From NCBI GenBank assembly GCA_003136335.1, contig PLEA01000439.1, forward strand, positions 1 through 5,398: a DNA stretch of 5,398 nucleotides, given 5' to 3'. Source of the stretch: Acidobacteriaceae bacterium. Lineage in GTDB: Bacteria > Acidobacteriota > Terriglobia > Terriglobales > SbA1. The position numbers were made by a program, and so were the translations under genes. The notes under the pieces are model-generated. The model saw only the letters and a program-made list of their open reading frames with translations, ran no database searches and was not told the origin of the DNA. Shown here one piece after another: positions 1 through 4,451 of the stretch (the stretch's first letter is position 1; each line of letters starts with the position of its first letter).

Positions 1-1086
1 GACATCCGGGTGACCACCAGCAATCGCCGGGTTTTTAAAGCGAAACTCGTTGGAACCGATCCCTTGACTGATCTGGCAGTCTTGAAGGTGAACGCCACGG
101 ATTTGGCCAGTGCTCCGTGGGGTGACTCGAAGGAAGTTCGTCCGGGGCAAACGGTGCTGGCCTTCGGCAATCCCTATGGATTTCGCTTCACGGTGACGCG
201 AGGAATCGTGAGCGCGATAAATCGGGCGAACCCGGATCCTACCAATCCCAGCAAGCCCGGTGAGTTCATCCAGACCGATGCGGCTATCAACCCCGGCAAT
301 TCCGGAGGGCCGCTCGTGGATGCCCGCGGCGAAGTAGTCGGGATCAACACCTTTCTCGTCTCTCCTTCGGGGACGTTTTCAGGTATGGGTTTTGCGATTC
401 CGTCGCAGATCGTACGGCCGACTGTAGAGACTTTGATCCGCTACGGCAAAGTCAGCCACGGTCGCATCGGGATCGGAATCTCGGATGTCACTCCCGAGAA
501 TGCGAAGTTCTTCGACAACTCAACTACCGGCGGAGTGGTCACGCAAGTCGAACCAGATTCGCCCGGAGCAAAAGCCGGCCTGCAGATCGGCGATGTCATT
601 ACCGAAATCGATGGCCAGAAAGTGAGCGACGCTGGCGAACTCCAGGTGCTGGTCGGACAAAAACAGCCCGGCACGAAGATCATGCTCAAGGTTCTGCGTG
701 ACGGCAAGAGTATGACTATTCCGGTCACCTTGGAGGAACTGGGCAGTCGCACCGCCGACGGCAGCGGTGATTCGAGCAAAGGTGAGCGCAAAATGCACTG
801 GGGCATCGGCCTCAGCAACCTCACGCCGGAAATGCGAGAGCAGATTCAGGCCCCGCGCGAGATCCACGGAGCGGTAATCGAGCAGGTGCAACCGGGAAGC
901 TCTGCAGACAATGCAGGACTGCAGCAGGGAGACATTATCCTCGAGGTGAATCGTCACAAAGTCCAAAATGCGAACGATGTGCAGCAAGCCCTGTCGAACG
1001 TGAGCAAGGGTCAAGACGCATTGTTGCTGATTTGGTCGAATGGCGGCAATTCCTTCCGGGTGCTGCATTCTCCTGAAGGCGCATAA
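1..1086 (+). CDS. degP: Do/HtrA-family periplasmic serine endoprotease, 3' part (5' end outside window)
   Basis: Trypsin-like ATP-independent protease and chaperone that, in this family, degrades or refolds damaged envelope proteins. The frame is open from base 1, so the gene enters from the left; the GTG at 10 is an internal Val, not a start. 361 residues are visible. Residue 24 is the likely catalytic Asp (context DPLTDLAVLKV) and Ser101 is the nucleophile in GNSGGPL; the His, signal peptide and first protease strands lie upstream. PDZ1 spans about residues 154-245, with the typical SPGAKAGLQIGDVI turn, and PDZ2 about 266-356, with GSSADNAGLQQGDII. Two PDZ domains fit the DegP/DegQ/MucD architecture and not the single-PDZ DegS type. 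DegP, DegQ and MucD cannot be told apart here, so the symbol is a family label. A strong hairpin follows 10 bases after the TAA. Bases 427-463 recur inverted at 1539-1575. Confidence 0.95.
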   Translation, partial: DIRVTTSNRRVFKAKLVGTDPLTDLAVLKVNATDLASAPWGDSKEVRPGQTVLAFGNPYGFRFTVTRGIVSAINRANPDPTNPSKPGEFIQTDAAINPGNSGGPLVDARGEVVGINTFLVSPSGTFSGMGFAIPSQIVRPTVETLIRYGKVSHGRIGIGISDVTPENAKFFDNSTTGGVVTQVEPDSPGAKAGLQIGDVITEIDGQKVSDAGELQVLVGQKQPGTKIMLKVLRDGKSMTIPVTLEELGSRTADGSGDSSKGERKMHWGIGLSNLTPEMREQIQAPREIHGAVIEQVQPGSSADNAGLQQGDIILEVNRHKVQNANDVQQALSNVSKGQDALLLIWSNGGNSFRVLHSPEGA

Positions 1087-1094
1087 TCCTATCG

Positions 1095-1132
1095 CGCCGC
1101 ACTCCCTTCGAGTCGCGGAGGGAGTGCGGTGT
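1095..1132 (+). terminator. Intrinsic-terminator-like hairpin after the protease gene
   Basis: Arms 1097-1107 (CCGCACTCCCT) and 1119-1129 are perfect complements (11 bp). The stem continues inward through a T-G wobble and two G-C pairs to 1110/1116, leaving a 5-base loop. It can be extended outward by two or three pairs to 1095/1131. A short run, TGTTT, follows. The U-tract is weak, so termination may be partial, but the position directly after the stop codon supports the call. Confidence 0.72.
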
Positions 1133-1143
1133 TTCATCCCGCC

Positions 1144-1165
1144 AGATGCGCCGTATCGCGCATCT
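1144..1165. promoter_or_regulatory. Perfect dyad AGATGCGC-N6-GCGCATCT upstream of the cytochrome gene (candidate operator)
   Basis: Eight-base half-sites at 1144-1151 and 1158-1165 are exact inverse complements separated by CGTATC. A TAAAAT hexamer at 1165-1170 matches the sigma-70 -10 consensus at five of six positions. If it is used, the dyad would occupy the spacer of that promoter, a classic repressor position, although no good -35 is seen at 1142-1147. The core with the same six-base spacing recurs upstream of the Gln-rich gene at 2082-2101. It could alternatively be a second terminator hairpin of the protease gene, but no T run follows it. Confidence 0.45.
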
Positions 1166-1193
1166 AAAATACCTGCGCCAATTAAATTTCGAC

Positions 1194-1197
1194 GAGG
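1194..1197 (+). promoter_or_regulatory. Ribosome binding site that decides the TTG start of the cytochrome gene
   Basis: GAGG lies seven bases before TTG at 1205. No ATG or GTG in this frame gives both a Shine-Dalgarno match and a signal peptide at the N-terminus. The longer in-frame start at 1040 would overlap the protease gene and place about 55 unlikely residues before the signal peptide. Confidence 0.7.
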
Positions 1198-1204
1198 TTC
1201 CGAC

Positions 1205-1528
1205 TTGAAAACATCCCGACACACCATCGCTGTGTGTTCTTTGTTCTGGGCACTCACCGCGGCCTCTGCCCAAGCTCCGCCCTCTGAGGCGCGCCTGACC
1301 GAGAGTCCCGTCTTCCAGAAGAACTGCGCGAAGTGTCACGGGAAAAGCGCTGAAGGTCGCCATTTCGGCGGACCGTCGCTAGTCTCCGAAAAAACTACCG
1401 CCGCTTCCGCCGACGAACTGCGGGAAATCATTACGAACGGCAAACACCACATGCCAAAGTACTCCGGCAAACTGACACCGGAAGAAATCAACACACTCGT
1501 CCAGGAAATTAAAGCCCCGAAGAAGTAG
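1205..1528 (+). CDS. Exported small mono-heme class I cytochrome c
   Basis: 107-residue electron carrier, probably periplasmic. The N-terminus has basic residues (MKTSRH), a hydrophobic stretch to about residue 20 and an ASA motif (20-22), which predicts signal peptidase I cleavage before QAPP; the mature protein is about 85 residues. The heme attachment motif CAKCH is at residues 41-45, with His45 as proximal ligand. Met83 in HHMPKYSGKLT is the likely distal ligand, and the C-terminal helix TPEEINTLVQEI is typical of the cytochrome c6/c551/cbb3-subunit fold. The start is TTG, supported by GAGG seven bases upstream. It stands alone between the protease terminator and a convergent gene, so its redox partner cannot be read from context. 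Regulation may involve the dyad at 1144-1165. A lipoprotein reading is unlikely because there is no lipobox. Confidence 0.9.
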   Translation: MKTSRHTIAVCSLFWALTAASAQAPPSEARLTESPVFQKNCAKCHGKSAEGRHFGGPSLVSEKTTAASADELREIITNGKHHMPKYSGKLTPEEINTLVQEIKAPKK

Positions 1529-1538
1529 TGCACTAACT

Positions 1539-1575
1539 GACCGTGGCTGACTTTGCCATAGCGGATCAAAGTCTC
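1539..1575 (-). repeat. 37-base inverted copy of an internal protease-gene segment
   Basis: The minus strand here matches bases 427-463 of the protease gene at 36 of 37 positions. The single difference (1558 versus 444) is a third-codon change, TAT versus TAC, so the encoded peptide ETLIRYGKVSHG is unchanged. Similarity stops sharply at both sides in DNA, although the residues just before it (KPAVPE versus RPTVE) are loosely alike. It is too short to be a gene. It may be a relic of a paralogous protease gene, a small duplication, or a functional antisense segment. Confidence 0.85.
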
Positions 1576-1663
1576 CGGAACCGCAGGTTTCTTCATCCAG
1601 GGTCTCTCGAGAGATCTTGGTCACTACGGTATCTCACTCCTGAGCTGCCGAACCCGGCCAAAG

Positions 1664-1721
1664 CTTCAGAGACAGCTTGCAAGCACTTCGACTATTAGAG
1701 TGCTTAAGCAGTCTCTTAAAG
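1664..1721. repeat. Long imperfect hairpin / inverted repeat
   Basis: AGAGAC (1668-1673) pairs with 1711-1716. After one A/A mismatch, GCTT (1675-1678) pairs with 1706-1709. After a two-base bulge, AAGCACT (1681-1687) pairs with 1699-1705, leaving an 11-base loop. Three more pairs (1664-1666 with 1719-1721) can form beyond a small internal loop. No T run follows on either side, so it is not a standard terminator. It may stabilise or process the 3' end of the cytochrome transcript, or be a small palindromic repeat. Confidence 0.6.
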
Positions 1722-1810
1722 GCGGGAGTGGCTACCTCGTATCTGGGACGAATCGGACTCTGCGATGTCAGGGCAAGGCAGTTGCGGGGCGCGGATTACA
1801 GTTGCGTAGC

Positions 1811-1847
1811 AAAAACGAAGTCCCGGCAAACGGGCCGGGACTTCGTT
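1811..1847 (-). terminator. Intrinsic terminator of the Gln-rich gene
   Basis: A perfect 14-bp stem is formed by 1814-1827 (AACGAAGTCCCGGC) and 1834-1847, with a six-base loop. Read on the minus strand, the stem ends in and is followed by a T5 run (complement of 1811-1815). It begins 18 bases after the minus-strand stop codon. It may also stop plus-strand transcription weakly. Confidence 0.82.
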
Positions 1848-1865
1848 AGATCATGTGATACACAA

Positions 1866-2063
1866 CTAGGAAGCGCGGCGCTGTCCCGCGTTGTCGTCTT
1901 CTTCGCTCTGGCCTTGGCCGCCCTTTTTCTGCTGGTTCTGCTGACCGGACTGTTGGCCGCTCTGACCGGATTGGCCGCCCTTTTGCCCAGACTGTCCACT
2001 CTGTTGTCCAGACTGGCCACTCTGACCACCCTGCTGTTTGTTCTTCTCCATATCGTCTGCCAT
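1866..2063 (-). CDS. Small Gly/Gln/Ser-rich low-complexity protein
   Basis: A 65-residue protein of unknown function. A charged N-terminus (MADDMEKNK) precedes a Gly/Gln/Ser stretch at about residues 10-52. That stretch contains two exact copies of GGQSGQSGQQSGQ (12-24 and 29-41), separated by SGQK, and a KKGGQGQ segment. The tail is first acidic (SEEDDN) and then basic (GQRRAS). There is no signal peptide, membrane segment or cysteine, so it is probably a disordered cytoplasmic protein. A strong Shine-Dalgarno sequence seven bases before the ATG and a clean terminator after the stop argue that it is a real gene despite its composition. It loosely resembles Gly/Lys-rich stress proteins with KGG repeats, but the diagnostic repeat of that family is not present, so no function is assigned. 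The phospholipase gene lies 146 bases upstream on the same strand. Confidence 0.8.
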   Translation of the reverse strand: MADDMEKNKQQGGQSGQSGQQSGQSGQKGGQSGQSGQQSGQQNQQKKGGQGQSEEDDNAGQRRAS

Positions 2064-2070
2064 GAAATGC

Positions 2071-2077
2071 TCCTCCC
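2071..2077 (-). promoter_or_regulatory. Strong ribosome binding site of the Gln-rich gene
   Basis: The minus strand reads GGGAGGA seven bases before the ATG whose first base is 2063. It is the best Shine-Dalgarno match in the window and fixes the start. Confidence 0.8.
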
Positions 2078-2081
2078 TTTA

Positions 2082-2101
2082 AATGCGCGACTTGGCGCAT
2101 T
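2082..2101. promoter_or_regulatory. Dyad AATGCGC-N6-GCGCATT upstream of the Gln-rich gene (candidate operator)
   Basis: Seven-base half-sites at 2082-2088 and 2095-2101 are separated by six bases. The core ATGCGC-N6-GCGCAT is identical to that at 1146-1163. Read toward each gene, both are followed by YTAAA. It lies 18 bases before the ATG and directly abuts the Shine-Dalgarno region. It could act as an operator or as an mRNA hairpin controlling translation. No convincing promoter was found further upstream. Confidence 0.45.
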
Positions 2102-2209
2102 CGTTAAATCCACGTGCTTTCATTTAGTTGCTACGGAACTTGCGAAGGTTGGGGGTTAAAACAAATTAACGGCCAAACGACGCCGCCGCAGGAAAGAATC
2201 CTTCGAGTT

Positions 2210-3502
2210 CTAATTAAGCGTCACGCTCTGGATCGCAGGGGTTTCCGGTGGGGAGTAAACCTTTAACTGTTGTACCTCATCTTGCGTTTTCTGCCATGCC
2301 GCGGATTTTTTCTTGGTCGCGATAGGAGCACTCTTGTCACTATAGAAGACTAGGATGTTGTCCCGAAGCTCTGGTGTTACCTGGTCGAATTTCTGTTGAG
2401 CCAACTGATCCAGCAGGTGCGCGTACGCGTTGTCGGTGAGAACGTATTCCCCGGCGTGCGTCACTCGTCCCGTGTCGAAGTCGGTGTTGGGAAGGCTAAG
2501 TTTTTTCGCTCCGACTTCGGCGAGAAGGCTTTTGTAGTTATCAAGAGTATGATTGACGCTGGCTATGTAGAGATCCTCCGTTTTGTGCGTAGGGATCTTA
2601 AAGTCGAGCGCCTTAAACGGTCCTACCTTGGGTACGAACTTCAGAAAGAACGCCAGCACCCTGGTGCCAAACCCCGGACGCCGGTATCCTTTGCCCCACT
2701 CCTTCTGGTAGTTTGCCCGCGAAAGATAGTAACGAAACTTTCTGGAATTAAAGTTTGGAGTCTCGGCCACGAGCTCTTTCTCCCGCGCCAGCAGCGCAAC
2801 CCTTGTCATCTCGGGGATGATATGGCTGATCGCATGCCGGAAGGTTCCGATGGCAAGGTCTTCTTTTGGAATCACAACGCTGAGCGGAATGCCGTAGGTA
2901 TCCTGGAAGGCCCGCTCTAATATCGGTTTCGATACTTCAAATCCGATGAAGTCGTGATACCGGTCTGAGGTGTAGCGATTTTTGGCGACCTGGGTTACAT
3001 CGAACCCAAACTCCGTGCGAATGTGAGCCTTCGGGTTGTCGGCATAGGTAACTTCACTGCCGAACTTCTTCCGCAGTTTTGGAAACTCCAGGCCAACGGC
3101 CTGATTGATGGTGGGATGTCCGAGATTGTCGGACGAGTAATGCGCCAACGCCCCCAGAGCGAAAGCGAATTCGTTCAGGTCAGAAGATTCATTGACCAGG
3201 TTGACGACGAAGTCACCGCTGCGCACGTAATGAGTGAGGTCGCTGAAATACTTGCTGCCGAAGGGATAGTAGCCCATGTCCTGGATCAGCGAACCGCCGT
3301 AGGCGAAGGCGTGTGCTTTTTTCAGATCATCGTCGCTCGCGCCGGGAAATCGCTTGCTGAGCAGCGGCTGGATGTCGTCCTTCCACAACAGATCCACGAC
3401 TTCTTCGTGCGTCAGCACGGAATAAGCGCTGCAAACCTGGGTCAGGACAAGGAGCAGTCCAACGCCAATCATCGCGCGACAAAGGTGGAGAAGTCGTGTC
3501 AT
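2210..3502 (-). CDS. Exported zinc-dependent phospholipase C-like protein
   Basis: 430 residues when started at 3502. In this family (PF00882-type) such enzymes hydrolyse phospholipids with a tri-zinc site. Residues 1-26 form a signal peptide (MTRLLHLCR, hydrophobic core, CSA), giving a mature start at Tyr27. Candidate metal ligands appear in family order: His32, Asp75 in IQDMGYYPFG, His91 in DLTHYVRSGD, His121 and Asp125 in HYSSD, His129 in GHP, and His160/Glu164 in HIRTE. This mirrors the Trp1/His/Asp/His/HxxxD/His/HxxxE pattern I recall from Bacillus cereus PC-PLC and clostridial alpha-toxin. The C-terminal region beyond about residue 250 is long, with Lys-rich segments, and is not assigned to a domain. 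An in-frame ATG at 3676 would give 488 residues with an implausible N-terminus; another at 3559 adds 19 residues before the signal peptide. The ribosome site for 3502 (GGCGGGG, four bases away) is not ideal. Substrate and physiological role are unknown. Confidence 0.85.
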   Translation of the reverse strand: MTRLLHLCRAMIGVGLLLVLTQVCSAYSVLTHEEVVDLLWKDDIQPLLSKRFPGASDDDLKKAHAFAYGGSLIQDMGYYPFGSKYFSDLTHYVRSGDFVVNLVNESSDLNEFAFALGALAHYSSDNLGHPTINQAVGLEFPKLRKKFGSEVTYADNPKAHIRTEFGFDVTQVAKNRYTSDRYHDFIGFEVSKPILERAFQDTYGIPLSVVIPKEDLAIGTFRHAISHIIPEMTRVALLAREKELVAETPNFNSRKFRYYLSRANYQKEWGKGYRRPGFGTRVLAFFLKFVPKVGPFKALDFKIPTHKTEDLYIASVNHTLDNYKSLLAEVGAKKLSLPNTDFDTGRVTHAGEYVLTDNAYAHLLDQLAQQKFDQVTPELRDNILVFYSDKSAPIATKKKSAAWQKTQDEVQQLKVYSPPETPAIQSVTLN

Positions 3503-3516
3503 AAAGCCCCGCCGGC

Positions 3517-3537
3517 CGTGTTCATACGCTGAACACG
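3517..3537. promoter_or_regulatory. Perfect dyad CGTGTTCA-N5-TGAACACG before the phospholipase gene
   Basis: Eight-base half-sites at 3517-3524 and 3530-3537 surround TACGC. With the preferred start it sits 14 bases before the ATG, so it would be an operator or a leader hairpin. If translation began at 3559 or 3676 it would be coding sequence instead. No regulator family is assigned. Confidence 0.4.
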
Positions 3538-3702
3538 ACCTTGGTCGTCCGCCACGCATGTTCCCCTGCAACCTCGTGAAGCGCGATAAGCAGGATTGTA
3601 TCCAGCCTTTCTTAGTTGCTAACCGCAGTCCAAGGTTGGCGTAAAAGCACGACGCGGAACCGGTTCGCGGCCGCATTTTGCAGACGAATGTACGTAAATA
3701 TT

Positions 3703-3720
3703 TCTTATCCGCTATAAGAT
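3703..3720 (+). promoter_or_regulatory. AT-rich island with TATAAG -10-like box and dyad TCTTAT-N5-ATAAGA
   Basis: TATAAG at 3713-3718 resembles a sigma-70 -10 element, though no good -35 is present at the expected distance. The dyad halves are 3703-3708 and 3714-3719. The AT-rich stretch 3692-3720 stands out from its GC-rich surroundings and lies between divergent genes, where a promoter is expected. Confidence 0.25.
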
Positions 3721-3766
3721 GCCGGGTAAGGACAGCTTACGCGCCCGAAGGTAGGCTGATATTCAC

Positions 3767-3853
3767 ATGGGCGGACTAGGTGTTCACGGTCCAAAGGAGA
3801 ATAACATCCGTCAGTTGCCCTTGCCCGCCCAGTCGTATCAGGCGGTTGCGTAA
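3767..3853 (+). CDS. Possible 28-residue small ORF (doubtful)
   Basis: ATG at 3767 opens a frame of 28 residues (MGGLGVHGPKENN, then IRQLPLPAQSYQAVA) ending at TAA 3851-3853. A weak GTAGG lies 11 bases upstream, a -10-like box lies about 50 bases upstream, and a GC-rich hairpin lies 62 bases downstream. The product is not recognised. A frame this short is expected by chance, so this is listed mainly because of the promoter-to-hairpin arrangement around it. Confidence 0.15.
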   Translation: MGGLGVHGPKENNIRQLPLPAQSYQAVA

Positions 3854-3914
3854 ATCCTCCCGCTTGATCAACATGAACGCCGTAAATATGACGACGATGC
3901 AGGTTGTCTCCAAA

Positions 3915-3931
3915 GGCCCCGCAACGGGGCC
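3915..3931. terminator. GC-rich hairpin, possible terminator
   Basis: GGCCCCG (3915-3921), loop CAA and CGGGGCC (3925-3931) form a perfect seven-pair stem. The plus strand continues with AAGAATTTA and the minus strand with TTTGG, so neither side has a full U-tract. It may end a short transcript from the AT-rich island or belong to a structured leader. Confidence 0.3.
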
Positions 3932-4040
3932 AAGAATTTAGTTCATTTGTGGAATGCCTGTAGCTTGGAGAACTCTATTCGGCTCGCGGACACTGGCGCG
4001 CACTCACGGTCAGGGGCGAACGGATCTCAACCCCGTCTTC

Positions 4041-4063
4041 GTACTTCCCGCACAGGGGAGTAC
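4041..4063. repeat. Nine-pair hairpin in the long gap
   Basis: GTACTTCCC (4041-4049) pairs with GGGGAGTAC (4055-4063) with one T-G wobble and a five-base loop. A five-pair hairpin, GATGC-TGA-GCATC (4069-4081), follows after five bases, and ATCCGC-AA-GCGGAT lies at 4102-4115. No T runs follow, so these are more like RNA structure than terminators. Confidence 0.4.
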
Positions 4064-4441
4064 CAGAGGATGCTGAGCATCTCCGCTACCATGCGCGAAC
4101 CATCCGCAAGCGGATTGGTCCTGGTTCCAGTGTCGTGGCGCGCGAAAATGGGGTTTTTGGACCCGGCTGGGGGCTTGAAGATTGGCATCGCGGGCTCTTG
4201 CCTACAGGAAATACCTTAGGGCAGGCCCCTCCGCGTTCTGGTACGAATACGTGGGTGGAAACTGGTGGCGGGTGCGGCTTTCGGGGCGCGCTCCCCACAC
4301 CTCCCGAGTATTGATGTTCGCACTCCTCCAAATAATGTGTTGAACCGATCGTAGATAAAAGTGGATGTCCATGCACAAGATATGATTCGGTTGAGACCGG
4401 TTGCCGGAGGGAGATCCCTCCTTCGAATTACTCCTTTTTTC

Positions 4442-4446
4442 GGGAG
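4442..4446 (+). promoter_or_regulatory. Ribosome binding site of the HAMP-protein gene, possibly in a small hairpin
   Basis: GGGAG ends five bases before ATG 4452. CTCC at 4431-4434 can pair with GGAG at 4443-4446 across an eight-base loop that contains a T6 run, and a separate GGAGGG/CCCTCC hairpin lies at 4406-4421. The site supports this start over the later in-frame ATG at 4512, which has no Shine-Dalgarno sequence. Confidence 0.55.
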
Positions 4447-4451
4447 AGACA

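Larger units (their letters stand above)
1529..1865. other. Intergenic region between convergent genes: repeat fragment, long hairpin, terminator
   Basis: No convincing gene is seen on either strand in these 337 bases. It contains an inverted copy of part of the protease gene (1539-1575), a perfect 12-base palindrome TCTCTCGAGAGA (1603-1614), an interrupted 20-bp hairpin (1664-1721) and the terminator of the minus-strand gene (1811-1847). The open frames covering it lack ribosome binding sites and recognisable products. Confidence 0.7.
3503..4451. other. Long region without a recognised gene, between divergent genes
   Basis: About 950 bases separate the phospholipase start (minus strand) from the HAMP-protein start (plus strand). 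No open frame here has a convincing ribosome site or a recognisable product; the 90-residue plus-strand frame at 3947-4219 and the 96-residue minus-strand frame at 4086-4376 look like chance frames. Visible structure: an AT-rich promoter-like island (3692-3720), a 28-codon frame (3767-3853), GC-rich hairpins at 3915-3931 and 4041-4063, a small hairpin at 4069-4081, a near-palindrome at 4102-4115 and a hairpin at 4406-4421. Part of it may be the leader of either gene, a small RNA, or decayed coding sequence. Confidence 0.6.

Noticed and set aside
1040..1204. Longer N-terminus for the cytochrome starting at 1040
   Set aside because: It would overlap the end of the protease gene, read through its terminator and put about 55 residues before a perfect signal peptide; TTG at 1205 has its own ribosome site.
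520..1257. 245-residue minus-strand open frame across the protease gene
   Set aside because: It lies antisense to a clearly coding protease with PDZ domains, has no recognisable product and continues into the terminator hairpin; it is a codon-bias shadow.
1336..1596. 86-residue minus-strand frame containing ETLIRYGKVSHG
   Set aside because: Only 12 residues resemble the protease; the rest is antisense to the cytochrome gene. Treated as a repeat fragment and not a gene.
1721..1811. Possible tRNA-like or small RNA segment before the terminator
   Set aside because: I could not fold a cloverleaf, and there is no TTC-type T-loop or acceptor stem in the right places.
1677..2159. 160-residue plus-strand frame with a Leu/Ala-rich stretch resembling a membrane segment
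   Set aside because: The hydrophobic stretch is the antisense of the Gln/Gly/Ser repeats of the minus-strand gene, which has the good ribosome site and terminator.
2396..3532. Plus-strand frames of 174 and 169 residues
   Set aside because: Both are antisense to the phospholipase gene and show no family features.
3947..4219. 90-residue plus-strand frame in the long gap
   Set aside because: No convincing ribosome site, no recognisable domain, and composition typical of GC-rich chance frames.
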